Assembly (NCBI GenBank): GCA_964517465.1
Contig: CAZFEK010000018.1
Coordinates: 1-64,000, forward strand
DNA from: JACPUX01 sp964517465
Lineage (GTDB): Bacteria > Pseudomonadota > Gammaproteobacteria > Burkholderiales > Casimicrobiaceae
Reading direction: 5' to 3'
Length of the DNA stretch: 64,000 bases
Below are positions 16,033-22,978 of the stretch, one piece after another. The stretch's first letter is position 1, and each line of letters opens with the position of its first letter. A model generated the notes under the pieces. It was not told the origin of the DNA. It worked only from the letters and a program-made list of their open reading frames with translations, and did not search any database. The position numbers and the translations under genes were made by a program.

Positions 16033-17670
16033 TCAATAGCGAACGAATTCGGCATCATCCAGCGCCGGATCGGGGACCGATTCTTCGCGCGGGCGACGAG
16101 CGGGTTTCTTGCTGGGTTTTGCCGGAGCGCGGCGCACCGCAGGAGGTGCTGCGCCAGCTTCTTCGTCGCTGACACGGAACATCGCCATCATTTGCTGCAG
16201 TTGCTGCGCCTGTCCGCTCATTTCTTCGGCGGTGGCCGATAGCTCTTCCGATGCCGAGGCGTTTTGCTGCGTGGTCTGGTTGAGCTGGCTCATCGCGCCG
16301 TTGATCTGGCCGGCGCTTTGCGACTGTTCTTCCGACGCGGCGGTGATTTCTTGCACCAACTCCGCGGTCTTGCGGATATTGGGCACCATGGCCTGGAGCA
16401 GAGTGCCCGCCTTTTCGGCCGTCTTGACACTGGATCCGGCCAGTTCGCCGATTTCCTGCGAGGCGACCTGGCTGCGCTCGGCGAGCTTTCTCACCTCGGC
16501 GGCCACGACCGCGAAGCCTTTGCCGTGTTCGCCGGCGCGGGCGGCTTCGATGGCGGCGTTGAGGGCCAGGAGGTTGGTCTGGTAGGCAATGTCGTCGATG
16601 ATGCCGATCTTGTCAGCGATCGATTTCATCGCCTCCACCGTGGCGCGCACTGCCTCTCCGCCCTCGGCGGCATCTTTGGCCGCGGTGGTGGAAATGCCGT
16701 CGGTGACCTTGGCATTTTCGGTGTTCTGGTTGATCGATGCGCTCATCTGTTCGATCGAGGCGCTGGTTTCTTCCAGGCTGGCCGCTTGCTCGCTGGCCGC
16801 TTGCGACAGCGACTGGGAGGTGGCGGAAACCTCTTCCGAGGCGGCCGACAGCTGATCGGCGGAAGCGCGAACGTCGCCGATGACTCGCCCGAGCTTTTCG
16901 ACCATGCCGCGCATGGCGTAGAGCAAGCTCGATCGGTCATTGGCTTTGGTCTCGACGACCACGGTCAAGTCGCCGGCGGCCACACGTCTCGCCACATCTG
17001 CGGCGTAGTCGGGTTCGCCGCCCAATTGCCGCAGCAATCCGAGCGTGATCCAGAAACCCACGGCGATGGCGACCAGCAGGGCGGCACCTAGGGAGATCAA
17101 AAGCATGAGGCGGGCGCTCTCGTAGTTCGACTGCCCTTCCTTGACTGCCGCATCCAGGAGTTCGCCCTGGAATTTGGCGAGGCTATCTGCGGAATCTTGA
17201 TAGCTGCGCAGTATGGGCCGCAATTCTTCCTGCAAGTACTGGCGGGCACCTTGCTGGTCGCCGGCTTCGACCAGCGCGATGAGCCTTTCTTGTCCGGCCA
17301 CATAGCGCTGTCGGTTTTCGAGCACTTTTTGCAGGATCTCTTTGCCTTTGGGGTTCTGAATCACCTCTTTCAGCTTCTCGATGATGCCGCCCAGGGCGCG
17401 GCGGTTTTCCAGGACGCTCTCTTTCTGGCGCGCGACGTCTTCGCGATTGGAGGAGAGCATCATGTTGCGCAAGCCGATGCCGATGGCGCTGTTGCGCACG
17501 ACGATCTCATGCGCCAGGTTGGCCCGCGGCCAGCGCTCTTCGCCGATCAGCCGCAAGCCCTCGTTCAGGGCCGCCAGGCGGAGAATTCCGATGACCGACA
17601 CCGCGATCATGAAGGCGATGACCAGGCCGAAGCCCAACCCCAGTTTTACACCCACTTTCATGTTCTTCAT
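16033..17670 (-). CDS. Methyl-accepting chemotaxis protein with four-helix-bundle sensor
   Basis: A 545-residue transmembrane receptor. The first membrane helix is at about 10-30. A periplasmic four-helix-bundle sensor of about 160 residues follows (ERWPRANLAHEIVVRNSAI). The second membrane helix is at about 190-212 (MLLISLGAALLVAIAVGFWI). HAMP spans about 213-265, then a signalling domain with the invariant hairpin IAYQTNLLALNAAIEAARAG. The C-terminus is a basic Ala/Pro/Lys/Arg-rich linker ending in DDAEFVRY, with no NWETF-type CheR/CheB tether. The ligand is unknown. It lies between cheA and cheW. Confidence 0.95.
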   Translation of the reverse strand: MKNMKVGVKLGLGFGLVIAFMIAVSVIGILRLAALNEGLRLIGEERWPRANLAHEIVVRNSAIGIGLRNMMLSSNREDVARQKESVLENRRALGGIIEKLKEVIQNPKGKEILQKVLENRQRYVAGQERLIALVEAGDQQGARQYLQEELRPILRSYQDSADSLAKFQGELLDAAVKEGQSNYESARLMLLISLGAALLVAIAVGFWITLGLLRQLGGEPDYAADVARRVAAGDLTVVVETKANDRSSLLYAMRGMVEKLGRVIGDVRASADQLSAASEEVSATSQSLSQAASEQAASLEETSASIEQMSASINQNTENAKVTDGISTTAAKDAAEGGEAVRATVEAMKSIADKIGIIDDIAYQTNLLALNAAIEAARAGEHGKGFAVVAAEVRKLAERSQVASQEIGELAGSSVKTAEKAGTLLQAMVPNIRKTAELVQEITAASEEQSQSAGQINGAMSQLNQTTQQNASASEELSATAEEMSGQAQQLQQMMAMFRVSDEEAGAAPPAVRRAPAKPSKKPARRPREESVPDPALDDAEFVRY

Positions 17671-17695
17671 TGCCCGCTCCTTTTCGTTAAGGGCT

Positions 17696-19891
17696 TCAAG
17701 AGACCTTTTCCGGGACCACCCGCCGATGCGACCCGGCGGAGTGAACGCGCGCCTCGCGCTGGGTGGCGAGGTTCACCAGTTGTGGCACGTCGAGGATGAG
17801 GCCGACCTCGCCGCTGCCCAGGATCGTGGAACCGGAGATGCCGCGCAGTTTTTCGAACAGCACACCCAGCGGCTTGATCACCGTCTGGCATTCGCCCATC
17901 AGGTGGTCCACCGCAAGCCCGGCGCGCTTGCCGGCGCACTGCACCACAACGACGTTCTGGCGTCGCGGAGCCTTGGCCGAGATCTCGAACCAGTCGCGCA
18001 GCCGCAGGAAAGGAAGAACCTGGCCGCGCAGGCTGAGATAGTCGTGCCCATTGGCGCCCAGCTCCGGCGGCAGCTCGATGCATTCGACCACCATTTCCAG
18101 CGGCAGGACGAAGCAAGCGCCGCCGACGCCGACCATGAAGCCGTCGATGATCGCCAAGGTGAGGGGCAAGGCGAGGCGCATGGTCGTTCCCTGGCCGGTT
18201 TCGCTGCGGATTTCGATCGTTCCGCGCAAGGCCTCGATGCTGCTCTTCACCACATCCATGCCGACGCCGCGGCCGGAGAGTTTGGTGACTTGATGGGCCG
18301 TCGAGAAACCGGGGTGCATGATCAGCTGGTCGATCTCGGCATTGCTCAAGGACTGGCTGTCCGCGATCAGTCCTTTCTCCAGGGCCTTTTCCAGGATGCG
18401 CTTGCGGTCGAGCCCGCGGCCGTCGTCGCAGACTTCGATCACGATGCTGCCCGACTCGTGGCTGGCGGCGAGACTGACTTTGCCTCGCGCCGCTTTGCCG
18501 GCAGCGATGCGCTCAGCGGCGGATTCCAGGCCATGATCCATGGCGTTGCGCACCAGATGCATCAAAGGATCGCCCAGCCGCTCGACCATGGACTTGTCGA
18601 TTTCGGTTTCGGCGCCGCTGATGGTGAGTTCGATGTCTTTGCCCAGTTCTTTCGCCACGTCGCGCACGACGCGCGGAAAACGCCCGAAGACCTCGCCGAT
18701 TTGCACCATGCGCAGGCGCAGCGCCGCGTCTCGCACCTCCTCGACCAGACGCGCCACCTGCGAGGCGGACTCGACCAGCTCACCCTGTTTGCTGCGCTGC
18801 GCGAGGAGCTGCGTTCCGGCGCCGGCGATCACCAGTTCGCCGACGAGATCGATCAGCAGATCGAGTTTCTCGGCCGGCACTTTCACGCTTCGCGCTTCGG
18901 CAGCCCGCTTTTCTTCACATCGTTTCTGTTTTTCCAGGGCCGCGTCGATCACCGGCGGCGGCACCACACCCAAGCCGGTGAGAATTTCGCCCAGGCGTTT
19001 CCCTGGCGGCGGGCTGGCCTGAGCTTGGGCGTTCAGGGCGAGATCGAGCTCGCGCTGGGTCAGGGCGCCTCCGGCGATCAGGATTTCGCCCAAACGCGCC
19101 GCACACTCGGGCATTTCGCGAATCAGAGCGACGTATTCTTCGGTGCGGGCGTGGGGAGGAATGATGCGTATCTTGGCATCGTCCTGCACGAATTCGAATA
19201 CCGCTTCGATCTCCTGGCGCGTTGCCGCGCTGCACAGGTCGATCTCGAAGCCCAAAGTGCAAAGCTCAGGGTCGCAGTCCTCCAGCGGCGGCAAATCAAT
19301 GGCAACGGTCTCGAGGTGAACGATGTCGCCCAGGGTGCTGAGGTAGCGGATGAAAGACAGCGGGTCCAGTCCCATGCGCAGCACTTCGCTTCCAAAACGC
19401 AGCGACAGATGCCAGGTGTCGGCGCCCAGCGGGCCGCCGCCGGAAGCCGCGACGGGCGTCTCGCCGGGGGCTGCAACCACTGTGGCGGATGAGTGCTGCT
19501 GGGCGGGCAGATACCTTCGCAGCTGCGCGCTCAGTTCGACTCCCCGGGCATCGGCGGCCGGATCGAGCGGGCGGTCTTCGGCCGAAGCGGCCACCAAAAT
19601 TCCGATGTGGTCACCACAGGACAGCAGCAGGTTGACCAACTCGGCATCGATGTCGATTTCGCCGGCGCGCAATCGATCCAGCACGTGCTCCACGGTGTGG
19701 GTGAAACGCACCACTTCGTCGAAAGCGAAGAGACCGGCCGAACCTTTGATCGTGTGTGCAGCGCGAAAAAGCGCGTTTACCGCTTCATCGTCGGGAGGCG
19801 CCGCCTCGCAGGAGAGGAGAATGTCCTCCAATTGCCGCAGGAGGTCCTGGCTCTCTTCGATGAAGGTGGCTTTGGCGGCTTCGAAGCTCAT
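17696..19891 (-). CDS. cheA: Chemotaxis histidine kinase CheA
   Basis: A 731-residue cytoplasmic kinase. The P1 phosphotransfer domain carries His46 in AAHTIKGSAGLFAF. A region of variable P2 type follows at about 150-310. The P3 dimerisation helices begin near KLDLLIDLVGELVIAGAG. The ATPase domain shows the N box HLVRNAMDHGLE and G boxes DDGRGLDR and LSGRGVGMDVVK. The C-terminal CheW-like domain ends at the tail. It receives signals through CheW and passes phosphate to the CheY encoded two genes upstream. The start follows the STAS gene with an 18-base gap. Confidence 0.97.
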   Translation of the reverse strand: MSFEAAKATFIEESQDLLRQLEDILLSCEAAPPDDEAVNALFRAAHTIKGSAGLFAFDEVVRFTHTVEHVLDRLRAGEIDIDAELVNLLLSCGDHIGILVAASAEDRPLDPAADARGVELSAQLRRYLPAQQHSSATVVAAPGETPVAASGGGPLGADTWHLSLRFGSEVLRMGLDPLSFIRYLSTLGDIVHLETVAIDLPPLEDCDPELCTLGFEIDLCSAATRQEIEAVFEFVQDDAKIRIIPPHARTEEYVALIREMPECAARLGEILIAGGALTQRELDLALNAQAQASPPPGKRLGEILTGLGVVPPPVIDAALEKQKRCEEKRAAEARSVKVPAEKLDLLIDLVGELVIAGAGTQLLAQRSKQGELVESASQVARLVEEVRDAALRLRMVQIGEVFGRFPRVVRDVAKELGKDIELTISGAETEIDKSMVERLGDPLMHLVRNAMDHGLESAAERIAAGKAARGKVSLAASHESGSIVIEVCDDGRGLDRKRILEKALEKGLIADSQSLSNAEIDQLIMHPGFSTAHQVTKLSGRGVGMDVVKSSIEALRGTIEIRSETGQGTTMRLALPLTLAIIDGFMVGVGGACFVLPLEMVVECIELPPELGANGHDYLSLRGQVLPFLRLRDWFEISAKAPRRQNVVVVQCAGKRAGLAVDHLMGECQTVIKPLGVLFEKLRGISGSTILGSGEVGLILDVPQLVNLATQREARVHSAGSHRRVVPEKVS

Positions 19892-19909
19892 GGGAGGATC
19901 TCCAGCGGT

Positions 19910-20233
19910 TCAATGGCTTCGATCGGCCGGAAGTACCAGCGGGTCTCCGAACGCGGCTCCGGTGCGGCTCAAATCCAGAACCTGCAGCACCGCCGGCGAG
20001 TGGTTGACCAGGCGCAGATGGGTGCCGCATTTGCGCTTGATCTGGAGCATCAACTGCAGCCCGGCGGTGTCCATTTCGCTCACCCCGGAGAGGTCGATCT
20101 CGATTTCCCCGGCGGTTTGCGGCGCGAGTGCGGCCAGAATCTCGTCCCGCAGGGCGGCGGCGGTGGCCACGGTCATCTCTCCCTCGATCAGCAGGCGGCG
20201 GCCGGCCGCCGTGTCTTCACAAACGAGTTGCAT
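19910..20233 (-). CDS. STAS-domain protein (anti-sigma-factor-antagonist type)
   Basis: A 107-residue protein consisting of one STAS domain. The conserved block EIEIDLSGVSEMDTAGLQLM contains the site where SpoIIAA-like proteins carry a phosphorylatable Ser. Here the residue is Thr (MDTAGL). Such proteins occur in some betaproteobacterial and deltaproteobacterial chemotaxis clusters, where their partner is uncertain. No HPK/RsbW-type kinase is encoded next to it, so CheA or an unlinked kinase may act on it (inference). It lies between cheY and cheA with gaps of 9 and 18 bases. Confidence 0.85.
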   Translation of the reverse strand: MQLVCEDTAAGRRLLIEGEMTVATAAALRDEILAALAPQTAGEIEIDLSGVSEMDTAGLQLMLQIKRKCGTHLRLVNHSPAVLQVLDLSRTGAAFGDPLVLPADRSH

Positions 20234-20242
20234 GTTCGGCTC

Positions 20243-20608
20243 CTACATGATCAGTTTGGAGACCGCTGCAAGCATCTGCTGCGGCTGGAAGGGCTTGACG
20301 ACCCATGCCTTGGCGCCGGCAACCTGGCCTTCGAGTTTCTTGTTTTCACCCGCTTCGGTGGTGAGCATGATGATCGGGGTGAACTTGTAGCTGGGATGTT
20401 TCTTCACTTCCTTGAGCAGGCTGATGCCGTCCATATTGGGCATGTTGACGTCCGAGATGATGAGATGGACCCGAGCGCCGTCGAGTTTGGTGAGCGCGTC
20501 CTTGCCATCGCAGGCCTCGATCACTTCATAACCGGCGCTCTTCAGCGTGAGATTGACGACTTGCCGCAGCGAAGCGGAGTCGTCGACAATCATGACCGTC
20601 TTGCCCAT
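20243..20608 (-). CDS. cheY: CheY-like single-domain response regulator
   Basis: A 121-residue receiver-only protein. The acidic pair DD at 9-10, the phosphate-accepting Asp53 (IISDVNMPNMDG), the Thr in MLTTEAG and the Lys in VVKPFQPQQ are all in place. It is most likely the CheA output that controls the flagellar motor or another tactic device. It is the second gene of the operon, eight bases after the first receptor. Confidence 0.93.
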   Translation of the reverse strand: MGKTVMIVDDSASLRQVVNLTLKSAGYEVIEACDGKDALTKLDGARVHLIISDVNMPNMDGISLLKEVKKHPSYKFTPIIMLTTEAGENKKLEGQVAGAKAWVVKPFQPQQMLAAVSKLIM

Positions 20609-20616
20609 GGCTGCTC

Positions 20617-21837
20617 CTAGAAGAAAGTGATGTTGCTCGGCGCCGCTGCCGATTTGGCCCCGGCGTTTCGCCCAGGCGAGGTGTGCTGTTCGAGCGTGGT
20701 GTAACCCGCTTCGAACTGCGCCAGCCAGGCTGCGGCATCGATTCGTGCCGGGATGTCGCCGCGCGCCATGGCTTCCCGGTCCTGGGCGAGGCGTGAGTCG
20801 AGACGTGCCAGGTCTTTTTCGATCAGGCTCAGGATCTGGCTGACCCGGTCCTGAAACTGCAGATCCACGATGACTTTGCCCACCTGGTCGCGCACTCCGT
20901 CGCTTTCTTCTTCCAAACGCGTCGCGGCGCTGGAGAGGGCTCCCGCCGACGCGCCGAAGCGCGCGAGCACGGCCTCGATCACCTGGCCGGCGGCGGTGAT
21001 CATGGCATCGTCCGTGGTGGACATCTGATCGGCGCTGGCAATGGTTCGGTTGATCGCGGCCGCGACCCGTTCCACTTTGACGCGAATCTGTTTGCCGGTT
21101 TCTCCGGATTGTGTCGAGAGCTTGCGAACTTCGTCGGCCACGACCGCGAACCCGCGTCCGTGTTCGCCGGCGCGCGCCGCCTCGATGGCGGCGTTGAGCG
21201 CGAGCAGATTGGTTTGTTCGGCCAGACTGGCGACGTCCCCGGCCATGCGCTTCAGGTCATCGGTAAAACCCGCGAGGCTGCGGATTTCGGCCAGGGTGGC
21301 GAGTTTGGCATCCAGAACGCCTTTGAGCGAGGCGATCAGGGCGCTCAATTCGGTTTGCGACTGGGTGATGGTGCCGGCGATACCGCCATCGGTGCCGGTG
21401 AGACTGCCTGCGGCGCTTCGGGAAGCCCAGACGGCCGCGTCGAGCTTGCTGGAGATGGTGGTGAACTCTTGGGCGAGGCCGGTCAGAGCGGTTTCGGTCT
21501 GTACCCGGGACAATTCGATGTGCTGCCCCCAGCGCGGCAGAAGCCCGTGGCAAACCTCGTGCAGGCTGGCCAGGTAGGTTGCTATCCGGGCTTCCTGAAG
21601 CCGGATTTCGTTCGATCGGGCCGCGCGTATCGTGGTTTCGTAATCCGCGAGCATGCGCCTTTGTAAAACAATCCCGCAAAAGACCCCGGAACCGACCAGC
21701 AGCAGCGAAAAGCCGAGGGTCAGCGCTCCCAGTTCACCGGCGATCAGCCCAAAGGCGGCGCCGGCGAGCGCCAGGCCGCCGGTGGCGGCAGGAAGCAATC
21801 CGGGCAAGGCGACCGGCGCAACTGCGGTCTGAGCCAT
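20617..21837 (-). CDS. Short chemoreceptor without a periplasmic sensor domain
   Basis: A 406-residue receptor-like protein. Residues about 12-60 form a hydrophobic hairpin of two membrane helices with no loop large enough for a sensor. A cytoplasmic region of about 100 residues containing His/Cys (HEVCHGLLPRWGQHIE) follows. The signalling domain then carries the invariant hairpin LAEQTNLLALNAAIEAARAG, and QFQDRVSQILSLIEKDL follows. The C-terminus has no CheR-tethering pentapeptide. The ATG at 21837 has an AGGA ribosome site. A TTG six bases upstream is less likely. It is the first gene of the operon. Confidence 0.9.
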   Translation of the reverse strand: MAQTAVAPVALPGLLPAATGGLALAGAAFGLIAGELGALTLGFSLLLVGSGVFCGIVLQRRMLADYETTIRAARSNEIRLQEARIATYLASLHEVCHGLLPRWGQHIELSRVQTETALTGLAQEFTTISSKLDAAVWASRSAAGSLTGTDGGIAGTITQSQTELSALIASLKGVLDAKLATLAEIRSLAGFTDDLKRMAGDVASLAEQTNLLALNAAIEAARAGEHGRGFAVVADEVRKLSTQSGETGKQIRVKVERVAAAINRTIASADQMSTTDDAMITAAGQVIEAVLARFGASAGALSSAATRLEEESDGVRDQVGKVIVDLQFQDRVSQILSLIEKDLARLDSRLAQDREAMARGDIPARIDAAAWLAQFEAGYTTLEQHTSPGRNAGAKSAAAPSNITFF

Positions 21838-21911
21838 GAGCAAATCCTATCGACCGGGCGCCTCTGGGCACCCAATGGATGAGCTAACGGCCCCCACTGT
21901 GGCGCATGCAT

Positions 21912-21954
21912 CCGGAATATCCCGGAATGCTCTTGATATTCCGGAATACTCTTG
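21912..21954 (-). promoter_or_regulatory. Cluster of CCGGAAT repeats upstream of the chemotaxis operon
   Basis: CCGGAAT occurs at 21912, 21922 and 21941. CCGGAATAT (21912-21920) pairs with ATATTCCGG (21936-21944). TATTCCGGAATA (21937-21948) is a perfect palindrome. CCGGAATGCTCTTG and CCGGAATACTCTTG form a direct repeat. The block lies 75-117 bases upstream of the first receptor ATG, a plausible position for an operator. No known regulator consensus is recognised. Confidence 0.45.
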
Positions 21955-21981
21955 GCGCCTCGTCGATCAGTGTATCGTTAT

Positions 21982-22304
21982 GTGGCCGCTCCGGCGCCGC
22001 CCGGCGCAACGTCCAGGCCTGCGAAGTTGCCCAGTGACGCCGGGCGAAACGCGGCGCCTACGCTACGCCGTTTCCTTGGCGTGGCCGCTCCGGCGCCGCC
22101 CGGCGCAACGTCCAGGCCTGCGAAATTGCCCAGTGACGCCGGGCGAAACGCGGCGCCTACGCTACGCCGTTTCCTTGGCGTGGCCGCTCCGGCGCCGCCC
22201 GGCGCAACGTCCAGGCCTGCGAAATTGCCCAGTGACGCCGGGCGAAACGCGGCGCCTACGCTACGCCGTTTCCTTGGCGTGGCCGCTCCGGCGCCGCCCG
22301 GCTA
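21982..22304. repeat. Tandem repeat, three full 99-bp units plus a partial fourth
   Basis: Units begin with GTGGCCGCTCCGGCGCCGCC at 21982, 22081 and 22180, and a partial one starts at 22279. The first three are almost identical over 99 bases, with a single G/A difference seen (GCGAAGTTG against GCGAAATTG). The fourth diverges after about 25 bases (GGCTAAGCGTC). The unit is G+C-rich with several internal inverted arms (for example GCCGGGCG against CGCCCGGC). There are no spacers, so it is not a CRISPR array. Confidence 0.9.
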
Positions 22305-22360
22305 AGCGTCCGGGCCAAGGCCAGGGCCCGGCGATCCGCTTGGGTTCGGGCCTGTCCGGC

Positions 22361-22978
22361 TCAGGAAGGTGCGGCGTTCGTCCGCGCAGCCAGTTGTACG
22401 AGCTCGGCGAGCGAACGCGCGCCGGTTTTTTTCATGATGCTGGCGCGGTGATCTTCCACGGTTTTGGCGCTGATGTTGAGGTCAGAGGCGATGCGCTTGT
22501 TCATGCGGCCGTCGAGCAAAAGCGCCAGCACCTGGCGCTCGCGCCGGCTCAGTCCAGCCAGGCGAGCTTCCTGCTCGGCGCGGATGCGCATTTCGGCGCG
22601 GCGTTCGCGGCTGCGTTCCAGGGCCAGTAGCACCCGCGAGATCAAGGCCTGGTTGTCAAATGGCTTCTGCAGGAAGTCGACGGCGCCGCCGCGCATCGCT
22701 TCCACCGCCATGGGCACATCACCATGGCCGGTGATGAAGATGACCGGGAATTCGAGCCCGCGTTCCGCCATGCGGGCCTGAACTTCGAGACCCGACAGCC
22801 CGGGCATGCGCACATCGAGCACCACACAGCCGCAGCATTGCGGGTCGCAATGATCGAGAAACTCCCGGCCGGTGCCGAAACTTTTCACCTCGACTCCCAG
22901 TGTTTCGATCAGCATGGCCAAGGATTGGCGCACTACGGCGTCGTCCTCGACGACGCAAACGCAAGGCGTTTCGTTCAT
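22361..22978 (-). CDS. FixJ-type LuxR-family response regulator
   Basis: A 205-residue regulator. The receiver domain has ED/DD at 11-13, phosphate-accepting Asp55 (VVLDVRMPG) and KPF. The LuxR-type HTH (LSRRERQVLALLLDGRMNKRIA, recognition helix in ISAKTVEDHRASIM) lies at about 140-200. FixJ/TodT-type proteins activate transcription when phosphorylated by the cognate kinase. Its ATG overlaps the kinase stop by four bases (22975-22978), so they form a tight pair. The target genes are not apparent. Confidence 0.93.
   Translation of the reverse strand: MNETPCVCVVEDDAVVRQSLAMLIETLGVEVKSFGTGREFLDHCDPQCCGCVVLDVRMPGLSGLEVQARMAERGLEFPVIFITGHGDVPMAVEAMRGGAVDFLQKPFDNQALISRVLLALERSRERRAEMRIRAEQEARLAGLSRRERQVLALLLDGRMNKRIASDLNISAKTVEDHRASIMKKTGARSLAELVQLAARTNAAPS

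Larger units (their letters stand above)
21838..22360. other. Gene-free stretch before the chemotaxis operon
   Basis: About 520 bases between the start of the receptor gene and the stop of the FixJ-type gene. It contains operator-like repeats at 21912-21954 and a 99-bp tandem repeat at 21982-22304. An open frame of 264 codons runs through the tandem repeat on the plus strand, but it is an artefact of the repeat length being divisible by three. Confidence 0.7.

Noticed and set aside
17381..19492. A 703-codon plus-strand frame over cheA
   Set aside because: It is a shadow of the minus-strand chemotaxis genes, with no domain content of its own.
21982..22304. CRISPR array
   Set aside because: Units are contiguous 99-mers without unique spacers, and no cas gene is present.
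21836..22630. A 264-codon plus-strand frame with 33-residue repeats
   Set aside because: The repeat comes from the 99-bp DNA unit, and other frames over the same repeat are open too. There is no ribosome site and the frame ends inside the complement of the FixJ-type gene.
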